Below are positions 1 to 4,682 of a stretch of DNA of 5,917 bases, piece by piece. The notes beneath the pieces are model-generated. The model made no database searches, had not been told where the DNA came from, and saw only the letters and a list, made by a program, of their open reading frames with translations. The stretch is from Candidatus Aerophobus profundus SCGC AAA252-L23 (GTDB lineage: Bacteria; Aerophobota; Aerophobia; Aerophobales; Aerophobaceae). The DNA lies in assembly GCA_000402295.1 (NCBI GenBank), contig AQRW01000063.1, positions 1 through 5,917 on the forward strand. Reading direction: 5' to 3'. Position 1 is the first letter of the stretch, and the number at the start of each line of letters is the position of its first letter. The position numbers and the translations under genes are program-made.

Positions 1-308
1 TCCATGAAACCCCTCTGGCTAAGAAAGGTGAAAAAGTTAGAAAGAGCTCTCAGGAAAGATTTCATCTGCGATATGCTGAGATTCCACATTTTTCTGATAT
101 ACCAGTTGCCCAAGAATGTCCTGATGGTATCCCCACAAACTTCCAAAATGCTCATAGCGTCATCGTACACAAAAAGGTAATTCATGACAAAAAAACCAGC
201 CATTTCTGTACGTTTCCGGGCAGTACTTTTTTTCAGACCCTTATCTTTGGTTAAGTAATCATAGAAGTGGTCAAAAACTATTTTTGACCTTTTCCCATTG
301 TTTTTCAT
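1..308 (-). CDS. Partial protein with recombinase core-binding (SAM-like) N-terminal domain
   Basis: An open frame starts at ATG 308 and runs off the left edge, giving 102 visible residues. A strong purine-rich ribosome site (GGGGAGGAGG) directly abuts the start. The protein begins MKNNGKRSKIVFDHFYDYL and continues with GLKKSTARKRTEM, an aromatic-rich FFVMNYLF segment, FLGNWYIRKMW and finally FLRALSNFFTFLSQRGFM. This order (a short helix, 'L..kGLkkSTa', then 'lraLsnFFtFL...G') matches the helical N-terminal core-binding domain of tyrosine-type site-specific recombinases and some uncharacterised relatives. The catalytic domain, if present, lies outside the window, so recombinase activity cannot be claimed. 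The gene lies downstream of cas6 on the same strand, 68 bp from its stop, and overlaps the small frame at 271-369. It is probably co-transcribed with cas6. The coding call is fairly secure; the family assignment comes from pattern recognition only. Confidence 0.6.
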   Translation of the reverse strand, partial: MKNNGKRSKIVFDHFYDYLTKDKGLKKSTARKRTEMAGFFVMNYLFVYDDAMSILEVCGDTIRTFLGNWYIRKMWNLSISQMKSFLRALSNFFTFLSQRGFM

Positions 309-369
309 CCTCCTCCCCTAAATTATCTTCCTTGATGCACTTAAACTGTTCCTCTTTCAGTTCTTCCAT
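271..369 (-). CDS. Small charged 32-residue reading frame between cas6 and the recombinase-like gene
   Basis: The ATG at 369 lies 7 bp beyond the cas6 stop codon. A ribosome site (AAGGTGAG) overlaps the end of cas6, which would favour translational coupling. The product is 32 residues, starts MEELKEEQFKCIKEDNLGEE, and is very rich in Glu and Lys with no membrane segment or known motif. It overlaps the next gene (ATG at 308) by 38 bp in another frame. Three readings are possible: a real small protein, a short coupling frame that delivers ribosomes to the next start, or the true N-terminus of the next protein separated by a +1 shift or an indel. No function can be assigned. Confidence 0.35.
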   Translation of the reverse strand: MEELKEEQFKCIKEDNLGEEDEKQWEKVKNSF

Positions 370-376
370 TTTTTTC

Positions 377-1144
377 TCACCTTCTATTCATAATCTCAAA
401 CATACCGAAGCCTTGGGGATTTTTGGAGCCCAGGCCAGAATCGTAGGCTAAAGAAATAAGCTCCGGACTGCCCTGTAGCTGGTAGTGGCCCATCCAACCT
501 TTAATCAGAGTATAAGAAGCATCTTTCGGCTTATACTTGATTATTTTTTCGGCACTCTTAGTTACTCCCAGAGGAGAAATTCCAAAGTCAGTTGCTGTGG
601 GAGAATTGCCGTAAAACGCCTGATATTTTTTCATTAAATTATTTCGAATAAGCTGGGAGAACTCATCTTCAAAAGGTGAGTAATAATAGGTTTTTTTTCT
701 GCCATCAGCGGTGGAAAGAGTACTGTAAACAGTAACAGGCGAGAGCATTCTGATGATTAGTGATCCAGAAATAGCCGGCTGGAAATGGACCTCAATAGAG
801 GTAATCACAAAAGAATTACTGTTAATACTGACTTCCGGTACCCGGGCCAAATCCTCAGCGAATTGCTCAATGAACTCTCTTGCCGGAGAGCTAATATGGA
901 AATGAATAGGGCCGGTAAATACAATTTCTTCTTTCTCTCTTTGTATCTGAAATCTACCATTGATACGGGAGAAAGTGAAGAGTTTGAATCTACGATTACC
1001 GTAAGAGTAACCCCGGTTATGGAGAAAATCAGCTAATTTTAGGGAAATATGGTGATAGATGAAACTTTGAAGTGGATAGTTATATTGAAGGGGTAGGGGA
1101 GCTTTTTCGCCTTTGAGAGGCTGTAGAGTAATGGTTAGCCTCAT
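377..1144 (-). CDS. cas6: CRISPR-associated endoribonuclease Cas6
   Basis: This 255-residue protein is a typical length for Cas6, the metal-independent RNase that cuts CRISPR precursor transcripts within each repeat and leaves an 8-nt 5' handle on crRNAs. The N-terminal ferredoxin-like fold starts MRLTITLQPLKG and contains YHHISLKLADFLHNRGY followed by RFKLFTFSRI. By family pattern, His42 (in FLHNRGY), Tyr30 or His31, and Lys54 are candidate catalytic residues; this is inference from known Cas6 enzymes. The C-terminus carries the diagnostic glycine-rich loop, GLG at 237-239 and GFG at 245-247, within GLGSKNPQGFGMFEIM. The start at 1144 is chosen because AAGGAGAT sits 7 bp upstream. The frame stays open to 1270, but that extension (CHCEERKRGSNL) is a translated interspersed repeat. 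No other cas gene or array is visible. The subtype (I or III) cannot be decided. Confidence 0.93.
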   Translation of the reverse strand: MRLTITLQPLKGEKAPLPLQYNYPLQSFIYHHISLKLADFLHNRGYSYGNRRFKLFTFSRINGRFQIQREKEEIVFTGPIHFHISSPAREFIEQFAEDLARVPEVSINSNSFVITSIEVHFQPAISGSLIIRMLSPVTVYSTLSTADGRKKTYYYSPFEDEFSQLIRNNLMKKYQAFYGNSPTATDFGISPLGVTKSAEKIIKYKPKDASYTLIKGWMGHYQLQGSPELISLAYDSGLGSKNPQGFGMFEIMNRR

Positions 1145-1151
1145 CGTGGAA

Positions 1152-1159
1152 ATCTCCTT
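1152..1159 (-). promoter_or_regulatory. Ribosome binding site that fixes the cas6 start
   Basis: On the minus strand AAGGAGAT lies 7 bp before the ATG at 1144. It supports this internal methionine rather than the first methionine of the longer open frame at 1270, whose upstream codons come from a repeat element. Confidence 0.8.
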
Positions 1160-1213
1160 GATAGTTTCTGTTAATTCTGAAGAGAAAAGGATTACCCAAC
1201 GTGTTCGGAGGTT

Positions 1214-1254
1214 GGTATCGAGATTGCTTCCTCGCTTACGCTCCTCGCAATGAC
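1214..1254. repeat. Interspersed palindromic repeat, ATTGC...GCAATGAC type ('CHCEER' family), copy 1
   Basis: The segment begins GGTATCGAGATTGC and ends CCTCGCAATGAC, so ATTGC (1223-1227) and GCAAT (1247-1251) form inverted ends. Read on the minus strand it translates as CHCEERKRGSNL, a peptide signature that recurs as false coding sequence in many bacterial genomes carrying such repeats. It lies inside the cas6 5' leader. A related element occurs at 1526-1560 with the same ends but a different middle. Confidence 0.7.
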
Positions 1255-1310
1255 AAAGGAGGAGTCTCAATTGTACATCAAATAAAAAATACCTAAAACC
1301 TACTGTTAAC

Positions 1311-1339
1311 TTTATACCATTTTATCCTGAATTAGTCAA
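1311..1339 (-). promoter_or_regulatory. Sigma70-type promoter for the cas6 transcript
   Basis: Reading the minus strand, the -35 box TTGACT (1334-1339) and the -10 box TATAAA (1311-1316) are separated by exactly 17 bp. Each matches the consensus at five of six positions. The predicted start is near 1304, giving an about 160-nt leader before the cas6 ATG. That leader carries a CRISPR-repeat-like segment (1264-1299) and a palindromic interspersed repeat (1214-1254). Confidence 0.75.
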
Positions 1340-1340
1340 G

Positions 1341-1417
1341 CTGTCATTCCGTTCCGGTTTGGTACGGGAAGATTGGGCTTTCTTGAGGTATGGGAATCTA
1401 GCTCCTCAAAATGACAG
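1341..1417. repeat. 77-bp element with 8-bp inverted termini (miniature mobile element-like)
   Basis: The ends CTGTCATT (1341-1348) and AATGACAG (1410-1417) are perfect inverted repeats. The interior has no coding capacity. The TGTCATT ends resemble those of the flanking GCAATGAC elements, so it may be a member or relative of the same non-autonomous repeat family. No clear target-site duplication is seen. It begins immediately upstream of the -35 box of the cas6 promoter. Confidence 0.55.
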
Positions 1418-1423
1418 AAGAGG

Positions 1424-1437
1424 GCGACTGAAGTCGC
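1424..1437. repeat. Small perfect hairpin GCGACT/AGTCGC
   Basis: Six-base arms 1424-1429 and 1432-1437 are separated by two bases. It belongs to the compact run of palindromes between cas6 and the deacetylase gene and has the same arm-two-base-arm design as the two hairpins at 1461-1504. Confidence 0.5.
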
Positions 1438-1454
1438 TCCTATCCACCCATAAA

Positions 1455-1510
1455 GGTAGTCGCAAGTTTTAACTTGCGCAAATAAACGCAGGCTAAAGCC
1501 TGCGGCTACC
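1455..1510. repeat. Two-hairpin palindromic element with closing outer stem
   Basis: Outer arms GGTAG (1455-1459) and CTACC (1506-1510) enclose two perfect hairpins. CGCAAGTT/AACTTGCG (1461-1478) and CGCAGGCT/AGCCTGCG (1487-1504) each have 8-bp stems and 2-nt loops. The folded form would be a three-way junction. Similar 'AGGCTAAAGCCTGCGGCTACC' sequences occur as dispersed repeats in many environmental bacterial genomes. The long minus-strand open frame crossing it (1336-1533) is an artefact of the repeats. Confidence 0.7.
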
Positions 1511-1525
1511 ACTCTATTACATAAG

Positions 1526-1560
1526 ATTGCCACGTCTGCCGAGGGCAGATTCGCAATGAC
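1526..1560. repeat. Interspersed palindromic repeat, ATTGC...GCAATGAC type, copy 2
   Basis: ATTGC (1526-1530) and GCAAT (1553-1557) are inverted ends around an inner perfect hairpin TCTGCC/GGCAGA (1535-1540 and 1544-1549). The ends match those of the copy at 1214-1254 while the interior differs, as expected for a family whose ends are conserved. Confidence 0.65.
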
Positions 1561-1573
1561 GGAAGAGGGTAGG

Positions 1574-1589
1574 GGAGGCCTTAGCCTCC
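1574..1589 (-). terminator. Hairpin just past the deacetylase gene, weak terminator or repeat
   Basis: GGAGGC (1574-1579) pairs with GCCTCC (1584-1589) around a 4-nt loop, starting 4 bp beyond the stop codon at 1594-1596. There is no T-run behind it on the minus strand, so it is not a canonical intrinsic terminator. It could stabilise the 3' end of the transcript or be one more palindromic repeat of the cluster. Confidence 0.35.
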
Positions 1590-1593
1590 TATT

Positions 1594-2682
1594 TTATTGA
1601 CTTTGCGCTTTTGATTTCCAGGGAGGCGGTAAACAGATAAGCCAGGAGGCCCAGGCAAATTTGGAACTGTTCTTTTCCCGGGCGGTGATGGTAATTCGAT
1701 TTATCGGTCTAGTAAGTCCTTTTTGGTTGGATGAGCTAATCCATCCCGTCTGAGGATCAAAATTAGCCTTCAGTCGTCCCAACTCTGAGACGAACATATT
1801 TACGATCCCAGGACTATATTTTTCCGGATAAAGGATCTGAGCGGCAAATTCTTCTGGCTTGGCCGATTCAAGAAAACCGGAGGATGGTTGAGAAAAAGTT
1901 ATCTGGAGAGGAAGACGAGCAAGTTTTTCCTCAAAAGCCACCAGGTTCATATTCTCTCCCACTATAGCCTGACGGGGAAAAACAGTTTGTCTATCCCAGG
2001 GAATAATAATTGAGCCAGGATTTTGAGAAAACAAGAGATCATATCCCAGATTTCGGGATTCTTTTAGGACAATCTGGTTATACTCACCATAAGGAAAAGC
2101 AATAGAATGACTTTCTATCCCGTGCCTCTGCAGAAACTGCCGGCATTTCTGAATTTCCTCTCTAACCCAGAGGCGGTAGTCCTCTTCGGTCATATCCTTT
2201 GAGGGGATACCCAGATGGGGATGAGTGTGGGTGTGATTGCCAAAAGTAACCCCCTCTTTCTTCATTTCCTCAATCATTTTAAGGGTTATCATAGCCGGAT
2301 AGCGTTTTTCGATTGATTCTGAGCATAGAAAAACCGTGAAGGGATAACCAAGATCCTTCAAAATAGGGTAGGCTACTTCATAAACCGAGCGGTAGGCATC
2401 ATCAATAGTAATTAGGACCGCTTTTTCGGGAAAACCTTTCGCTTTCTGGCCGAACTCTCGCAATTCCTCCAGAGAAAGAACCTGATATTTCTCTTTTTTC
2501 AGATATTCCATTTGCTCAAGGAAGCGGTTTTGGGAAATATTGGTACTGGGATATCTGGCTTCATTAAAGCGATGGTAAACCAGAACTGTCAGATAGGTCT
2601 GTGAAGCCAGAGAAAGACTAGCGGAAAGAAAAAACAAGATCAAAAATAGGAACAGACTAACTAATCTAATCAATTTGCTCAT
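1594..2682 (-). CDS. Secreted polysaccharide deacetylase (NodB domain, carbohydrate esterase family 4)
   Basis: This 362-residue protein probably removes acetyl groups from N-acetylated polysaccharide (peptidoglycan or an exopolymer) outside the cytoplasmic membrane. Residues 1-27 form a signal peptide with a hydrophobic core (LVSLFLFLILFFLSASLSLA) and a likely cut after SLA. The PgaB-like N-terminus VLVYHRFNE follows (34-41). NodB motifs are TIDDA (92-96, catalytic base Asp94 and metal ligand Asp95), NHTHTHPHL (149-157, metal ligands His150 and His154) and FPYGEYN (196-202), with an FPR near 235-237. The last ~100 residues form an appended region ending in a beta-rich ITITAREKN...WASWLI stretch; I do not recognise it as a named domain. 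The start at 2682 has AGAGGAG just upstream and lies inside the end of the glucosaminidase gene, implying translational coupling. The precise substrate is unknown. Confidence 0.9.
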   Translation of the reverse strand: MSKLIRLVSLFLFLILFFLSASLSLASQTYLTVLVYHRFNEARYPSTNISQNRFLEQMEYLKKEKYQVLSLEELREFGQKAKGFPEKAVLITIDDAYRSVYEVAYPILKDLGYPFTVFLCSESIEKRYPAMITLKMIEEMKKEGVTFGNHTHTHPHLGIPSKDMTEEDYRLWVREEIQKCRQFLQRHGIESHSIAFPYGEYNQIVLKESRNLGYDLLFSQNPGSIIIPWDRQTVFPRQAIVGENMNLVAFEEKLARLPLQITFSQPSSGFLESAKPEEFAAQILYPEKYSPGIVNMFVSELGRLKANFDPQTGWISSSNQKGLTRPINRITITAREKNSSKFAWASWLICLPPPWKSKAQSQ

Positions 2683-3790
2683 TGCTCCTCTCTCTCAAGA
2701 AAGCCATGGTGAGTGAGGAGACCTCTGAGAGAGGGCGGATATGTGGGAAAAGACGGTCTAAGGCCTGAAGATTATTGGCTTTGATTATTCCCTGCAGCTC
2801 TTTTACATAAGCTTCACGACGAATAGAGTACAAGCGTAACTCCTCGGCCAAGGTAAGAGAATTGAGATTTCCCTTCTCCCGGCGCTGTCGGGCCCGTTGT
2901 TCTCGGAGTTCCTGGTAAGCCCAACCGGTATTCAAATTTTTAAGATAGCTCCTCACTGAATGGGGAAGACTAACAAAGGAAGCTATTCGATAGGTAGCCC
3001 CGGCTGGCCGACCAGCCGGGATAATTCCCTTTTCGGAGTTGAAAATCCACTGACCGAAGAGGTTATTTCCTTCCAATAAGAACCGGCTGGTTCCCCAGCC
3101 CGACTCGATAGCTGCCTGAGCTACTACTAAGGAAGGTGGAATAATATCAATTCTGTCTTGAAGAAGAGGAAAAATCTTTTCCAGGTCTGGCTCGTTGGAT
3201 AAAGAAAACTGGGGGGGCAGAGAGTAGTTCCGGATGAACTGCTTCAAAAGTTGCCTCTGTTCACCACTTATTTTACCTTCTCTTTGACAGGTCTCCCTCA
3301 AACTCAGGAGAATTTCTCTGTCTTTGACTATTTTTTCGTTTTCAGAAATGATAATGGGAAGTAGCGATTTAATGAAGATAGATTTTCTTTTCTTCAAGTG
3401 GATCTTTGCCAGTCCGGGAGGCAATTTTTTAGGAGCTAAATTGACCACCAAGTCAGGAAAAATTGAATCTTTATCGTAGATCTCATCAAGGACATTTTGT
3501 AGACCTTGGACATTGGAGGGTTCAAATAGGAGAAGACGCTCGTTAATAGCGTAATTAACAGGAGGGGTGGTCTGAACATCAGGTACTTCTACCGGCTCAT
3601 TCTGATCAATTTGAGTAGATGTACCTGACTGCGGTACTTCCTTCTTATTAGCCAGGATACTTTTGAGAGAAGAAAATAAATTGTTATCGGATAGCGAAAG
3701 GAAAAGATGGTATCCGATTAACAGTCCTACCACTGATAAAATAAAAAAAGAAGAGAGAAACCTCCTCCCCCATCGGTTATTATCACTCAC
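2666..3790 (-). CDS. Membrane-anchored Bax-like glucosaminidase-domain protein
   Basis: This 374-residue protein is predicted to cleave peptidoglycan glycan strands. It starts with GTG at 3790, with AAGGAT 8 bp upstream and an in-frame stop shortly before. One N-terminal membrane segment (about 11-32) is followed by a polar, Pro/Gln/Thr-rich linker (about 48-78). The region LPPGLAKIHLKKRKSIFIKSLLPIIISENE (123-152) is typical of Bax proteins. The glucosaminidase core (about 215-345) contains VVAQAAIESGWGTSRF, with Glu229 as predicted catalytic acid, then GNNLFGQW (241-248) and YRIASFVSLPHSVRSYLKNLNT. It is longer than E. coli Bax because of the anchor and linker. The topology places the enzyme outside the cytoplasmic membrane. 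Its 3' end overlaps the deacetylase start by 17 bp, so both are probably made together for wall remodelling. Confidence 0.88.
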   Translation of the reverse strand: MSDNNRWGRRFLSSFFILSVVGLLIGYHLFLSLSDNNLFSSLKSILANKKEVPQSGTSTQIDQNEPVEVPDVQTTPPVNYAINERLLLFEPSNVQGLQNVLDEIYDKDSIFPDLVVNLAPKKLPPGLAKIHLKKRKSIFIKSLLPIIISENEKIVKDREILLSLRETCQREGKISGEQRQLLKQFIRNYSLPPQFSLSNEPDLEKIFPLLQDRIDIIPPSLVVAQAAIESGWGTSRFLLEGNNLFGQWIFNSEKGIIPAGRPAGATYRIASFVSLPHSVRSYLKNLNTGWAYQELREQRARQRREKGNLNSLTLAEELRLYSIRREAYVKELQGIIKANNLQALDRLFPHIRPLSEVSSLTMAFLRERSNEQID

Positions 3791-3882
3791 CTTAACTTAT
3801 CCTTAGTCTTGCCCTGATGAGAACGGGAAAGTTCTGATTTACTGATTAACCTGTCCAGTCAGATTACCCAAGTCCTGCCTAA

Positions 3883-3911
3883 AACATAGTAAAAAAATGG
3901 CCTAAAGTCAA
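3883..3911 (-). promoter_or_regulatory. Sigma70-type promoter for the glucosaminidase-deacetylase operon
   Basis: On the minus strand TTGACT (3906-3911) and TATGTT (3883-3888) are 17 bp apart. The predicted start is near 3876, giving an about 86-nt leader to the GTG at 3790. The promoter lies directly behind the stop codon of the small membrane protein (3932-3934). With no terminator between them, read-through from upstream is also possible. Confidence 0.65.
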
Positions 3912-3931
3912 GCTTTTCCCCGCCGATTTTG

Positions 3932-4288
3932 TTAAACACTTCTCCCGCTATTCTTTTTAGCAATGAATGAGGCCATTCTATGAGAAGTTCTGATAAGTGA
4001 TAGTCTATCCATAGCTGAAATTAGCACAGCTACTCCGATTAAGCAGAAGGTGAGCCCCAAAACTCGGGAAAAGTTATAAAGCATTCTTATTTCTGATAAG
4101 ATAATGTTTGGGTTGGGGACGGAGGTTACTCGCTCCACAATACTTGTCTGGCTCACAAAAAAGTATATGCCCAGTCCCAGTGGAATCAGGATAATTCCCA
4201 GGAAAATCAATATATAGATCAGAGCAATTTCGGCTCTATACCATTTTAGCTGCTTCTCCACAATGACTGGCAAAGACTTTTGAGTCAT
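3932..4288 (-). CDS. Small two-helix membrane protein, function unknown
   Basis: This protein has 118 residues from the ATG at 4288, which has AAGGAGGG 9 bp upstream. A TTG at 4312 would add eight residues but has no comparable site. A short basic cytoplasmic start (MTQKSLPVIVEKQLKWYRAE) precedes a first membrane helix (IALIYILIFLGIILIPLGLGIYFFV) and a loop of about 35 residues. A second helix (VLGLTFCLIGVAVLISA) follows, then a basic tail. I recognise no family, catalytic motif or metal site. It lies upstream of the wall-enzyme operon on the same strand, so a membrane-linked role connected to those enzymes is possible but unproven. The two-helix layout and good translation signal make it a convincing gene. 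Confidence 0.75.
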   Translation of the reverse strand: MTQKSLPVIVEKQLKWYRAEIALIYILIFLGIILIPLGLGIYFFVSQTSIVERVTSVPNPNIILSEIRMLYNFSRVLGLTFCLIGVAVLISAMDRLSLIRTSHRMASFIAKKNSGRSV

Positions 4289-4297
4289 TTTTTTCCG

Positions 4298-4305
4298 CCC
4301 TCCTT
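4298..4305 (-). promoter_or_regulatory. Ribosome binding site selecting the ATG start of the small membrane protein
   Basis: AAGGAGGG on the minus strand is 9 bp before ATG 4288. It overlaps codons that would be translated if the TTG at 4312 were used, so the ATG is preferred. Confidence 0.7.
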
Positions 4306-4342
4306 CCCCCAATCATTTATTTATGTCTGGAGAGACAAACAA

Positions 4343-4371
4343 ATACTATCACCTCCTTTGATTCGGGTCAA
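4343..4371 (-). promoter_or_regulatory. Sigma70-type promoter for the small membrane protein
   Basis: On the minus strand TTGACC (4366-4371) and TAGTAT (4343-4348) are 17 bp apart. The predicted start is near 4336, leaving an about 48-nt leader. The spacer contains the 11-mer AAAGGAGGTGA, a perfect Shine-Dalgarno sequence that would not be in this transcript. Confidence 0.6.
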
Positions 4372-4373
4372 CC

Positions 4374-4420
4374 AGCCTACCAAGGATAATCTATTGATAG
4401 GCTCTTGTTTTTTCTCATTT
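4374..4420 (+). terminator. Possible plus-strand intrinsic terminator or operator-like inverted repeat
   Basis: AGCCTA (4374-4379) pairs with TAGGCT (4398-4403). Three more pairs (CAA 4381-4383 with TTG 4394-4396) follow after one mismatch. Read on the plus strand the hairpin is followed by CTTGTTTTTTCTCATTT. No plus-strand gene ends here, so it may stop antisense transcription ahead of the 4482 promoter. Alternatively it may be a protein-binding palindrome just upstream of the minus-strand -35 box. The rest of 4372-4481 shows no gene. Confidence 0.35.
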
Positions 4421-4481
4421 TTCTCTCCATGGCCCAATATGGTAATCTACTTTCAATTTCTCAGGGTCAGCTACAAGAACC

Positions 4482-4510
4482 TTGACTAAGTTTTTTTCTT
4501 ACGGTAAAAT
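4482..4510 (+). promoter_or_regulatory. Strong sigma70-type promoter for the binding-protein gene
   Basis: TTGACT (4482-4487) and TAAAAT (4505-4510) are separated by 17 bp, each matching consensus at five of six positions, with a T-rich spacer. The predicted start is near 4517. Confidence 0.75.
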
Positions 4511-4516
4511 AGATTT

Positions 4517-4682
4517 AAGGATAGTGTAAGAAAGAAATTTTGGAACTAAGAATAAGATAGAAAAGGAGGTGAGAAAGTAGGCAGGCGGCTCTAATGCAGA
4601 AAAAAAAGAAAGCTGAGGAAAAGTTAGATATCAAATTCTTTTACTGAAGCTTTCGAAAAATTGAAATAGTGAGGAGAATAAA
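4517..4682 (+). promoter_or_regulatory. Long 5' leader of the binding-protein gene with spare Shine-Dalgarno site and micro-ORF
   Basis: The leader holds AAAGGAGGTGA (4562-4572), a full-length match to the usual 16S rRNA tail complement. The only nearby start is a GTG inside it that meets a stop after three codons. About 21 bp further on a 17-codon frame (4594-4647, MQKKKKAEEKLDIKFFY) begins, rich in lysine. A palindrome TTTCGAAA lies at 4651-4658. The true ribosome site of the gene is GAGGAG at 4671-4676, 6 bp before the ATG. No known riboswitch structure is recognised. Confidence 0.4.

Noticed and set aside
785..1036. 83-codon plus-strand open frame
   Set aside because: It lies entirely antisense to cas6, lacks a ribosome site and resembles no protein.
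1145..1270. N-terminal extension of cas6 to a methionine at 1270
   Set aside because: The extra residues include CHCEERKRGSNL, a translated interspersed repeat, and the internal ATG at 1144 has a good ribosome site and begins the conserved Cas6 fold.
1424..1505. Repeated hairpins as a CRISPR array
   Set aside because: The hairpins differ in sequence and there are no uniform repeats or spacers; they are interspersed palindromic elements.
1336..1533. 65-codon open frame on the minus strand
   Set aside because: It is made of palindromic repeats (translated VVAAGFSLRLFAQVKTCDYL) and has no ribosome site.
4343..4371. AAAGGAGGTGA on the minus strand as the ribosome site of a tiny gene
   Set aside because: The only frame it could serve starts with TTG and encodes nine residues; the site is better explained as lying within a promoter spacer.
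4280..4489. 69-codon plus-strand open frame across the divergent intergenic region
   Set aside because: It overlaps the start of the membrane protein gene and two promoters, and its translation (many Phe, Ser, Pro) looks non-coding.
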